From CAWFSE01 sp963697565 (lineage in GTDB: Bacteria; Actinomycetota; Actinomycetes; CAVWCF01), in contig CAVOOM010000001.1 in assembly GCA_963697565.1 (NCBI GenBank), positions 1 to 12,633 of the forward strand: a DNA stretch of 12,633 bases, in the 5' to 3' direction. Shown here piece after piece: positions 1-7,651 of the stretch (position 1 is its first letter; every line of letters starts with the position of its first letter). A program made the position numbers and the translations under genes. Below the pieces are notes generated by a model. It was not told the DNA's origin and searched no databases. It saw only the letters and a list, made by a program, of their open reading frames with translations.

Positions 1-470
1 AATCGCACATCCCTGGTGCCCCCAACCGATTCGAAGAGAAGGAAGACGGGGAGGGACTCCCTGTCGACGTCTCCACCATGCATCCGGAGAAAGGCCTCGC
101 GAAGGATTTGGTTGCCCCTTCGCTGAGTGTCATGAAGGGCGCGACCCGGGTGCCGGTTGTCGCCGTAGTAGGTGACTGTGCCGGTGGTCTCATCGAGTTC
201 GTCCGGCCACTCGGGCACGCCACCCGTCGTGTACATGACCACGAGCTTCGGACTCGGCACAGCCCCGTGGAACCTGAACCCGCCCTGGTTGCCAACCGGG
301 AGCAGCACGTGGATCGGATCCGCGCGGACATCGGGGAATGGTCCAGCTGCGTAGATTCGATCGACAGACAGATCCGTTGTCGCCAGGCTGCCGAACGGAA
401 CAGCGTCCACGAAGCGATCATGCCCGAATAGGCTCGCCGTGGGGGCCCGTGACCTGACCTCGCCGGTCAC
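1..470 (-). CDS. AspBHI-like restriction endonuclease, N-terminal part (runs off window)
   Basis: Open reading frame of 156 codons with no stop before the left edge, so only the N-terminal region is visible. It contains the stretch TYYGDNRHPGRALHDTQRRG (about residues 100-119), preceded by a segment MYTTGGVPEWPDELDETTG. From memory, both match the N-terminal recognition domain of AspBHI-like (MspJI-group) enzymes, which bind 5-methylcytosine-containing DNA through an SRA-like fold and cut nearby with a C-terminal Mrr-type nuclease. That catalytic part would lie outside the window. The GTG start at 470-468 overlaps the stop of the upstream gene as GTGA. No other start codon lies near the N-terminus except an internal GTG at Val22, and no good Shine-Dalgarno is present, which fits translational coupling. 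Alternative: another type IV-like nuclease using the same head domain. The reading frame is secure; the family call is moderately secure. Confidence 0.68.
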   Translation of the reverse strand, partial: MTGEVRSRAPTASLFGHDRFVDAVPFGSLATTDLSVDRIYAAGPFPDVRADPIHVLLPVGNQGGFRFHGAVPSPKLVVMYTTGGVPEWPDELDETTGTVTYYGDNRHPGRALHDTQRRGNQILREAFLRMHGGDVDRESLPVFLLFESVGGTRDVR

Positions 471-2005
471 CCAGCCAGATCGGCCGCGCGTCCGTCCAGG
501 GCCATGCGCGCCTCCTGCAGCTCCCACTTGGGGTGGGCGTGCGGCAGGGCCGCGAGCACCTCGTCCATAGCGGTCTCGGGGTCGGCGCCGAAGGCGACGG
601 TCGAGTAGCGCGCCGCCACCGTCGGGGTGCGGCTCGCGCCGGCCACGCAGTGCAGCAGCACCGTGCGGCCCTCGGCGCGCAGCGCGGCGACCGCGCGGGC
701 GGCCTGGTCGATGACGTACTCCAGGTGCGGGTTGCCGTGGCGGCCGGCGTCCTTGAACCACACCTCGACGTGGTCGCGGGGCTCGACCCCCGGCGCGGGT
801 GCCTCCTCGGCGCCGAGCCGGCACAGGCTGACCACGGCGTCGACGCCCTCGGGCAGGGCGTAGAGCCGCTCGACCCCGCCGAGCAGCACCTGGGGGTCGA
901 GCGGGTGCACCCCCGCGGCATCCGTCCGGTCCCACTGCGAGTACGAGACCCGCGCGCCCACCGGCCAGCCGTCCTCGTCGCCCGCGCCGCCGCTCACCGA
1001 GCGCGCCGCGGCCTGCACGCCGATCCGGACCAGGTCGCGGGCGCGGTATCCGGGCCAGCCGTGCACCTCGCGCCGCCACTGCAGCGGCACCGCCGAGGCG
1101 CCCCACCGGGCGCCCAGCAGGCCGCCGGCGATCGCGGCCACCGTGTCGGTGTCGTGGCCGACCCGCACCGCGGCCTCCAGCGCCAGGCGCAGGTGGTCGG
1201 CGGCGAACGAGCCCCGCCCGGGGTCGTCCTCGGGCACCGGGGTGCGGGTGATCGCCGACCACGCCGCCTGCAGGGCCCCGACGACCCAGCCGTTCTTGCT
1301 GAACGTCCGCGGGTCGCGGGCCTCGGCCTCGTCGAGCCGCTCGGCCCAATACGCCGCCCGGTCGGCGGGCAGCTGGGCCAGCGCCCCGCGCACCCCGTCG
1401 AACGTGCCGTGCAGCACCGCGTGCCGGATCGCCAGCGTCCAGATCACGCACGCCTCGGCGCTGGTCTGCTCTGCGTGGGTGAGGTCGGAGACGGCCCGGG
1501 CCGCGTCGGCCGCGGCATCGGCGTCGGCCAGGTGGCCCAGCGCCACGGCCGCCGTGCGCATGAGCCCGCCGTTGCCGGCGGCCCGGCCGATCCGGGCGTA
1601 CTCCTCGGCCGCCGCGGCGACCAGGTCGGCGGCGGCTGGGGTGCCCGTGCGCGCCCCGGCCCGGGACAGCACCGCAGAGGTCAGCACCCCCACGTCCTTG
1701 GGCCCCTCGGCGTACCACCGGGCGAAGCCGGCGGCCACCGCGTCGAGGCCCTCGGCGAAGCGCAGGTCGAGCCCGGCCGCCGCGGCCTCGGCGACGGCGA
1801 CCGCCATCGAGGTGTCGTCGGTCCACTCGCCGGGGGCGAACCCGCCCAGCCCGCCGCCGATCATCGCGACGGGCGTCCCCGGCGCCATCGCCGGCCCGAA
1901 CTCGTACCCGGCGCCGAGCGCGTCGCCGCACGCCGTGGCGAGCAGGACGCCGGCGGCCCGGTCGAGCTGCCCGCTCGACAGGGCCTTGGTCTGGGTCGTG
2001 GTCAC
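467..2005 (-). CDS. ADP-ribosylglycohydrolase (DraG family) fused to a protein-tyrosine/dual-specificity phosphatase-like domain
   Basis: 512 residues, GTG start. Residues about 12-335 form a DraG/ARH domain. The metal-binding motif EWTDDT is at 60-65, NGGLMR at 145-150, and the second metal site GHDTDTVA at 283-290 is followed by a typical AIAGGLLGARWG. Enzymes of this family hydrolyse ADP-ribose from modified residues or small molecules using two Mg ions. Residues about 350-512 form a second domain with the phosphatase loop HCVAGASRT at 452-460 (Cys453, five residues, Arg459), so it looks catalytically intact. The start overlaps the stop of the upstream chaperone-fold gene (GTGA), and the stop overlaps the start of the restriction-enzyme gene in the same way. 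A GAGGAGG Shine-Dalgarno lies just before the GTG. The protein is predicted cytoplasmic. Substrates are unknown; acting on ADP-ribose and phosphate on one target is inference. Confidence 0.9.
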   Translation of the reverse strand: MTTTQTKALSSGQLDRAAGVLLATACGDALGAGYEFGPAMAPGTPVAMIGGGLGGFAPGEWTDDTSMAVAVAEAAAAGLDLRFAEGLDAVAAGFARWYAEGPKDVGVLTSAVLSRAGARTGTPAAADLVAAAAEEYARIGRAAGNGGLMRTAAVALGHLADADAAADAARAVSDLTHAEQTSAEACVIWTLAIRHAVLHGTFDGVRGALAQLPADRAAYWAERLDEAEARDPRTFSKNGWVVGALQAAWSAITRTPVPEDDPGRGSFAADHLRLALEAAVRVGHDTDTVAAIAGGLLGARWGASAVPLQWRREVHGWPGYRARDLVRIGVQAAARSVSGGAGDEDGWPVGARVSYSQWDRTDAAGVHPLDPQVLLGGVERLYALPEGVDAVVSLCRLGAEEAPAPGVEPRDHVEVWFKDAGRHGNPHLEYVIDQAARAVAALRAEGRTVLLHCVAGASRTPTVAARYSTVAFGADPETAMDEVLAALPHAHPKWELQEARMALDGRAADLAG

Positions 2006-2511
2006 GCGGCCTCCTCATCGTCGTCGCCGAGGGCCAGCTCGTCCTCGGCGTCGGCCTGCCCCTCGGGCGGGAACGGCGTCTGGCCGCCGTGCACGGTGGC
2101 GAAGAGCATCCCGACGTCGTCGGCCGCCATCGCCACGTTGCGCATCACCCGGTCGAGCGAGGCGCGGTCGACCTCGGTCCAGTGCAGCTCGCCCTCGACG
2201 GCGATCGAGTCGCCGTACAGCACGAAGCGCACCCACCGGGCGCGGGAGTTGAGGTCGTTGAGCTCGCGCAGCACCGCGGCGTTGCCCTTGACGCCGTGGG
2301 CGGCGTGGGCGAAGACCCGCACGCAGGACTGGGCCTGGTCGACCACGAGGCGCACCCAGCACGCCGCCGTGCCCCAGCGGTAGGGCCAGTCGCCGTCGGC
2401 GTCGGTGTGCAGCTCGTGCTGCTCCCAGATGTCCTGGAGGCAGCGCTCCACGTGCGACATCAGGAGGTGCGGCATCTGCCGCTCCCCCGCGGTCTCTTGG
2501 TGTTGGTTCAT
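2002..2511 (-). CDS. CesT/YbjN-like (TY-Chap type) chaperone-fold protein
   Basis: 169 residues. The central region (about 15-145) alternates helices and strands in the pattern of the YbjN / type III secretion chaperone fold. It includes GTAACWVRLVVDQAQSCVRV, then a strand-rich VRFVLYGDSIAVEGELHW and the helix-rich RASLDRVMRNVAMAADDVG. Such domains in actinobacteria bind peptides or partner proteins and are reported in conflict gene clusters. The C-terminus is a strongly acidic tail (residues about 153-167). The ATG at 2511 is preceded by a purine-rich AGGGGAAGGGG on the coding strand. The gene is first in a run of three coupled genes and its stop overlaps the next start (GTGA); the Glu-Glu codons of the acidic tail double as the Shine-Dalgarno for the phosphatase fusion. 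The fold assignment is by pattern; binding of either downstream protein is inference. Confidence 0.72.
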   Translation of the reverse strand: MNQHQETAGERQMPHLLMSHVERCLQDIWEQHELHTDADGDWPYRWGTAACWVRLVVDQAQSCVRVFAHAAHGVKGNAAVLRELNDLNSRARWVRFVLYGDSIAVEGELHWTEVDRASLDRVMRNVAMAADDVGMLFATVHGGQTPFPPEGQADAEDELALGDDDEEAA

Positions 2512-2830
2512 CTGCCCGTCCCCTTCCCCTCGATCGGCCGGCGATCCGGCCCTCTCCTCGGCCCCGGCGCCTGGTTAGCGCGCCATCTCTCTATCTGCAC
2601 TACGCAGTTTAGCGCATGGGTGCGACAACCTCTGGAGCGGCGAAATCATTGCCGGCCATGGCCCTAGCGGCATCGCGCTGCTGCCAGCGAATGCCTGCGC
2701 TCCCCTGTTCACAGGCCCAGACTAGGGAGGGGGTCCGACAGAATCGGCCCTTCAGGAGCTCCCTCGACGGGCTCTCGGGCCTCTGCGGAAACGTCACTTC
2801 GCTCCTTGAGGCAGGGCCCAGGAGGGCTCG
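2512..2830. other. Intergenic region upstream of the three-gene cluster
   Basis: 319 bases without a convincing gene. It lies after the stop of the nuclease-helicase and before the start of the chaperone-fold gene, so it should hold the promoter of the minus-strand trio. Base composition is visibly less GC-rich around 2585-2700 than in the genes. On the minus strand a TAAACT (2611-2606) could be a -10 element, but I see no good -35 at 16-18 bp (a TTGTCG at 2628-2623 is only 11 bp away). A short inverted repeat CTGC-N5-GCAG lies at 2595-2607, overlapping the would-be -10. A 62-codon minus-strand frame at 2797-2609 shows no recognisable family. No rho-independent terminator is evident. Confidence 0.4.
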
Positions 2831-5800
2831 CTACCCGCGCAGAGAGGGGTCCTGCAGCCCGAGGAAAGCCCCCAGCTCGGCCAGTCCGACAGGCGCGGCG
2901 GGGAGGTACTCGGTCAGCCGCGGCGACCGCACCACGTACGTCGCCCACTGGGCCCGGCTGACGGCGACGTTGACCCGGTTGCGGTTGAGCAGGAAGTCCA
3001 TGCCGCGCGGCACGTCGTCGGGCGAGGACGCGGTCATCGACACGATCACGACCGGGGCCTCCTGGCCCTGGAACTTGTCGACCGTGCCCACCCGGATCGC
3101 CGAGCAGCCGGCCGCGGCCAGCCGCCGCCTGATCTCGGCCCCCTGCGCGTTGTACGGGGCGACCACGAGGACGTCCTCGAGCCCGAGCGGCCGCGGCTCG
3201 TGGCCCGCGCCCCCCACCCAGGGCTTGCCGAGCAGGGACTCCGCCAGCGCCGCCACCGCGTCGGCCTCCTCCGGCGAGGCCACCGCGCGCCCCTCGTGGT
3301 CGACCTCGACGACGTGCAGCCCCGGCTCGACGCCCTCCAGCCGACCGGGCCGTGGTGACGGCCTCCACCGAGCGCAGCCGCCGCTCGTACGACAGCCTCG
3401 ACACCGACTCGGTGAGCTCCGGGTGCATCCGGTAGGTCTCGGCCAGGAAGTAGCCGTACCCTCGGGCAGCGTCGCGTGGCCCTGCATCAGCCAGCCGAGG
3501 GCGGAGGCGTCCACCGGCTCGGGGTGGGTGCCCTGGGAGACCTGCGGCAGCTGCTGGGGGTCGCCGAGCAGCAGCAGCCGCTGGGCCGCCAGCGATACGG
3601 CCAGGGTGTTCGCCAGGCTGAACTGCCCGGCCTCGTCGATCACCAGCAGGTCCAGCGCGCCCCGGGGCACCGTGTTGGCGTTCGCGAACGTCCAGGCGGT
3701 GCCGCCGATCAGGCAGCCCCCCGCCGCACCCAGCAGCGCCTCGATGTCGTCGGCCCCGCCGCGCCACGGCATCGACGCCGGATCCGCGCCCTGCTTCGCC
3801 TTCTTCGCGACGCTGGCGGCGGGCACCCCCATCTCGAGCGCCTTGCGCAGCAAGTTCTCCACGACGGCGTGCGACTGCGCAACCACACCGACCTTCCAGC
3901 CGTCGCGCACCAGCGCGTCGATCACCTGCGCCGCGGTGTGCGTCTTGCCGGTGCCGGGCGGCCCCTGCACCGCGAGGTACGAGCGGTCGAGGTCGCGCAG
4001 CGCGGCCGTGATCGCGGCCTGCGGCCCGGCCGCGCCCAGGGCCGGAAGCGCCGACGCCGTACGAGGGGGGCGCCGCCGCAGCACGTCGAGGGCGGCGTCA
4101 GGGGTGTCCGTGGTGCCCTCGGCGATCACCTGCTCGGCGAGCTCGGCCAGCGCGGACTTCAGCACATCGGTGCCGATCGGGTCGCCGGGCACGAGGGCGA
4201 CCGGCAAGTGGTCGTGCGGCTCGGCCCCCTTGGGCAGCCGCTCCTCCACGGTCACCTCATCGAGCCCGTCCCGCCCGACCCCGACCGCCACGACCTTGCC
4301 GCGGCCGCCGATTTCGCGGACCAGGTCGCCGTCGAGCACCACGTGCGCGGGCAGCGGCTCCGCGTACACCGCCTTGCAGTCCCAGCCCGCCACGATCTCG
4401 GTGCCGGCCGGCAGCGAGCCGACCAGCCGCAGCGTGCGGCGCGGCAGGGTGTTGCCCTTCTTCTCGCTCCACGGGCCGGCCTCGACCTGATCCGGGATGA
4501 AGGCCGCGCGGTCGTCGCTCCAGTCCTCGACCGGGGCCGACAATCGGTGGAAGTGCTCCCACCAGAACGCCTTGTCCTCGCGGCGGTGGTAGCCGAGGCT
4601 GGCGGCCACCATCCGCAGGGCCTGCTCGTCGACGCTGCGGCCGTCTGAGTCGGCCAACGCATCGGCCAACTCGGTCAGCCGCTCCACGGCCTCGGTCTCG
4701 GGCGGCTCGACCGGGTCTGCGCCGCCGTCACCTGCGGGGTCGCCATCTCCCACGCCTCCGGGCCCGCCATCGCCGCCGCCGCCCTCATCGCGCCGGGCGA
4801 GCAGCCAGTCGCGCAGCGCGCGGGTCGACTCGACGTCGTACTCGTTGTACTGCTGGATGTCCGCCAGCAGCCGCTCCGCCTCGTCGTCCTGCCCGGCCTC
4901 GCGCGCCGCCATCGCCTGGGCGAACATCGCGACCGAGTCGCCGGCAGTCTCGATGCCCGCCCGGTGCTCGGACATGTAGAGCGGCTCGAGCTTCTTCAGC
5001 GAGTACGACGGCTGCGACACCCGCAGCGCCTGGCGCACCACGGCGTACAGGTCGACGAACACCCCGCCGCGCAGCAGCTCGTCGAGCTGCTCCTCGCCCG
5101 ACCCCGTGCTGGCCGACCAGCCGCTTGAGCGCCGACGTCTCGTACGGCGCGTAGTGGTAGATGCGCATCGCGGGGTACGCGGCGCGGCGCTCGGCCACGT
5201 ACGCGAGGAAGCCTTCCAGCGCCTCGCGCTCGGAGGCCCGGTCGAACGCCCAGAACGGCGTGAAGTCGCCGCCTGCGGGCAGGACGCCGAAGAGGTACTC
5301 CAGGCCCCACTCGACGCCGTCGGGGGTCCACAGCGGGTCGCCCTCGAAGTCGAAGAAGAGGTCGCCCTCGGACGGCGCGGGCAGCCGCCGCAGCGGCGCG
5401 GGGTCGACGACGCGGTAGTCGACGACCGGCCAGCCGTTCGCCTGCATCTCGCCGCGGGCCGTGCGCTCGTCCTGCTCCACCTGCAGGGCGGCCTGCTGGC
5501 GAAGCTTGTCGAGGGTCGCCGCGGGGACGCCGGCGACCGGGCCGGTGTGCTCGGCGAGCTGCTCGATCGTGGTCACCCCCGCCGCCCGCAGCCTCGCCCG
5601 CTGGGTCATCCGCAGGCCGGCGACCAGCAGCAGATCGCGGTGCGCCTCGACCTCCGCCTCGCACGCGTCGCAGTGGCCGCACGCGGTGACCGCGTCGTCG
5701 CCCCACCGCACCGGGCCGGCCACGAGGTGGGCGGCCAGCAGGCGGTCGGCGCGGGCGCGCAGGTCGCGGTAGGCGGGGATGAGGTCGTCGAGGCGGTGCT

Positions 5801-6347
5801 CAGTGGACTGCCCGTTGCCGAGCTCAAGGCGGGCCACGTCGGCCACCGGGACCCCGGCTGCGGCCAGCAGGTCGGCGTACGCGGCGATCTGCAGCAGCGC
5901 GCTGACCTTGGCCGAGCGGGACAGCTTGGCGTCCCACACCTCGTACTCGCCGCTGTCGGCGACGCGCACCAGGAAGTCCGGGTGCCCCATCAGCCCGCCG
6001 TCGTAGACGGTGCCCTGGGCGACGACCGGCGTGCCGGCCCGCAGCGCCGCCAGCGTGGCCTCCTGCGCCTCGACGAGGCCCGCTTCGGTGTAGGTGGGCC
6101 GCGGCAGGTTCGCGACGTTGCCCTCGCCGACCTCCGTGGTCAGCCGAGCCAGCACGCGCTGCTCGTGCACGTCGCCGAGTTCGGCGGCGCGCTCCATCAG
6201 CGGATCGGGCACCGCCTCCAGCGCCGGCAGCCGCCCCAGGCGCACATCGAGCGCGCGCAGCAGCCCGTACTCGCAGGACGCCGCCGCGGTCAGGTCGCTG
6301 ACCGACAGCACGACCCGCTGGCCGTCTCCGTCTGGAAGAAGTCGCAT
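2831..6347 (-). CDS. TM0106-type RecB-like nuclease / RNase H-fold / DNA2-like helicase, frameshifted in this sequence
   Basis: One gene of about 1171 residues once three single-base shifts are corrected. Residues 1-235 form a RecB-like PD-(D/E)XK nuclease with Asp124, Asp139-Ala-Lys141 and Gln153-x3-Tyr157. Cys25 with Cys223, Cys226 and Cys229 resembles the iron-sulphur cluster of Cas4/AddB/Dna2 nucleases. Residues about 310-510 form a YprB-like RNase H domain (FFDFEGD at 331-337, YHYAPYE near 397-403, YNEYD near 500). A Gly/Asp-rich linker follows. The superfamily 1 helicase has GPPGTGKT near 795-802, VIDEAGQ, GDPQQLPQ, TYRMHPEL, VGTVDKFQGQE and NVAVSRA. Shifts: an extra base in the C4 run at 5102-5105, a missing base at 3459-3461 and an extra base near 3344; the last two compensate. 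Corrected length is 1172 codons including stop. Likely role is DNA or RNA processing, repair or defence; the exact substrate is unknown. Confidence 0.88.
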
Positions 6348-6524
6348 CCGGTCGAGTCCCCGTTTCCCTCAGTCGGCGCCCGGCCCGCGGCGCCTCACCC
6401 ATCCACGTCCTCGACGGTATCGGCAGGGTGCGACACAAGGGGCGGGCCGCGAGGAGGCCCCGGCGCCCTGTGGACGACGACGGTCAAGCGAAGCCATCCG
6501 GCGGGAGAATCCCGATCGGGCACC

Positions 6525-6552
6525 GTGACGATGGCCTTTCGCCTACTATTCT
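6525..6552 (+). promoter_or_regulatory. Candidate promoter of the MNT/HEPN pair
   Basis: GTGACG at 6525-6530 and TATTCT at 6547-6552 are separated by 16 bp and resemble -35 and -10 elements. Transcription would begin near 6559, about 24 nt before the ATG at 6583, leaving room for the GAGG Shine-Dalgarno at 6574-6577. The -10 element lies inside the first of two direct repeats, suggesting that a repressor could block it. The match is by eye only. Confidence 0.45.
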
Positions 6553-6575
6553 CGACTTGTACCGACTATTTTCGA
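6545..6575 (+). repeat. Pair of 11-bp direct repeats, 20-bp period: likely operator
   Basis: ACTATTCTCGA (6545-6555) and ACTATTTTCGA (6565-6575) match at 10 of 11 positions and start exactly 20 bp apart, about two helical turns, so both sites face the same side of the DNA. They cover the candidate -10 element and the 5' untranslated region of a gene whose own product begins with a winged-helix domain. Autoregulation by that protein is the natural inference. Confidence 0.55.
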
Positions 6576-6582
6576 GGCAATC

Positions 6583-7214
6583 ATGATCCTTTCCCGACCA
6601 CTCTCCGTGGTGACCCCCACGGTCGACGGTGACGTGCTGCGCGCGCTCGCCCTGGCCGACGCGTCCTTCACCACCGGAGAGCTGCACCGGCTCATCGGGG
6701 CGCACTCGGTCGACGGTGTCCGCAAGGTCCTGCTGAGGCTCACCGCGCAGGGCATCGTGTCCGCTGAGCCGGCCGGCCGGGCGTACCTCTACCGGCTCAA
6801 TCGCGACCACCTGGCGGCCGGACCGATCGAGGCGTTGGCCCGCCTGCGCGAGGCGCTGGTCGAGCGATTGCGGGCCGAGCTGGGGTCATGGCCGATCCCC
6901 GCGGTGTACGGGGCGCTGTTCGGCTCTGCGGTACGCACCGACATGCGCCTCGGCAGCGACCTGGACCTCCTCCTCGTACGCCCCGACCAGGGCGGACAGC
7001 GGCGCGTGGGCCGACCAGGTCGACCGAGCTCTGCCTTTCCGCCACGCGCTGGACCGGCAACGACACACGCGTCCTCGAGTACGCCGCGTCTGAGGTCCGG
7101 AACCGGGAGCAAGGCGACGAGGTCCTGGCGGCCGTCCGGGATGAGGGCATCACGGTGGCGGGCGACGCGGCGTGGCTACGCCAGGCGCTGCGGCCACGCG
7201 CGGCAGCGAGGTGA
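6583..7214 (+). CDS. Winged-helix nucleotidyltransferase (MNT antitoxin-like), frameshifted in this sequence
   Basis: About 209 residues after correction. Residues about 15-75 form a winged helix (SFTTGELHRLIGAHSVDGVR, then a wing ending AGRAYLYRLN). Residues about 105-136 carry the minimal nucleotidyltransferase motif, GS at 114-115, ten residues, then DLD at 126-128, preceded by AVYGALF. In MNT/HEPN systems this enzyme transfers AMP to, and so silences, its HEPN partner. The frame breaks twice: an extra base around 6990-6992 and another near 7025-7028. After them, reading resumes as LSATRWTGNDTRVLEYAASE and ends at the TGA at 7212-7214. Removing two bases gives exactly 210 codons. The ATG is preceded by GAGG. 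The stop overlaps the next gene's GTG (GTGA). The winged helix suggests that the protein also represses its own promoter. Confidence 0.85.
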
Positions 7215-7601
7215 CCCGCGAGAAGGCCTGCCCGCCGGCGGTGCGAGAGGGCCGCCGCCGCAAGGCGCTGCAATTCGCCGAGGGCTTCGAGGTCATCCTG
7301 GGCCTGGCCGACGAGGCCGACGACGTCGCGGACGCCTGCGTCACTCTGGCGGTGCACGCCGGGGTCGCCGCAGCGGACGTGATCTGCTGCGGCCGGCTGG
7401 GCCGGCACGCACAGGGCGAGAATCACGCGGACGCCGTGAGCCTGCTTGGCCACTGTGGACCAGCGGCTCGCCCGGCACCTCAACACCCTGCTGGGGCTGA
7501 AGACCCGAGCGGGGTACGGCCACGAACCCGTCACGGCCGCGTCGCTGTTGAAGGCGAGGCGGGCGATGACGGCGCTCGTCGACAGTGCGCGGAGCATCTG
7601 A
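7211..7601 (+). CDS. HEPN-domain protein (toxin-like partner of the MNT), frameshifted in this sequence
   Basis: 129 residues after correcting one extra base in the GG at 7448-7449. It is all-helical, beginning REGRRRKALQFAEGFEVILG, with a conserved-looking core VICCGRLGRHAQGENH at about 57-72. After the break the frame reads TVDQRLARHLNTLLGLKTRA. The HEPN catalytic motif Rx4-6H is present as Arg99-AGYG-His104. HEPN proteins of this kind are metal-independent RNases; in MNT/HEPN pairs they are the toxin. The GTG start overlaps the MNT stop as GTGA, so expression is translationally coupled, the usual arrangement for such pairs. Corrected length is 390 nt with stop. If the shift were real, the protein would lose its catalytic C-terminal part and be inactive. 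Function is inferred from family and gene order. Confidence 0.83.
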
Positions 7602-7651
7602 GCCAAGCGAGTTGGCGCCCGAGCCAGTCGGCCATGTGTTTGAGAGGGCGA

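Noticed and set aside
533..2383. Long plus-strand open frame (616 codons) opposite the hydrolase fusion and chaperone-fold genes
   Set aside because: Arg/Gly/His/Val-rich sequence with no domain motifs. It is the antisense shadow expected in high-GC DNA opposite two well-supported genes.
2595..2607. CTGC-N5-GCAG inverted repeat as an operator
   Set aside because: Four-base arms occur often by chance; noted only in the intergenic entry.
2609..2797. 62-codon minus-strand frame in the intergenic region
   Set aside because: No Shine-Dalgarno, no recognisable family and no coupling to a neighbour; open frames of this length are common by chance here.
3344..3461. Programmed frameshifting in the nuclease-helicase
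   Set aside because: Two opposite shifts cancel within about 116 nt, and I see no slippery heptamer or stimulatory structure; sequencing error is simpler.
5106..6632. Plus-strand open frame of 508 codons opposite the nuclease domain
   Set aside because: Low-complexity antisense composition; the minus strand carries clear PD-(D/E)XK and RNase H motifs.
7602..7616. Short hairpin GCCAA-GCGAG-TTGGC between the convergent HEPN and ATPase genes
   Set aside because: Only five base pairs, no T tract on either strand; too weak to call a terminator.
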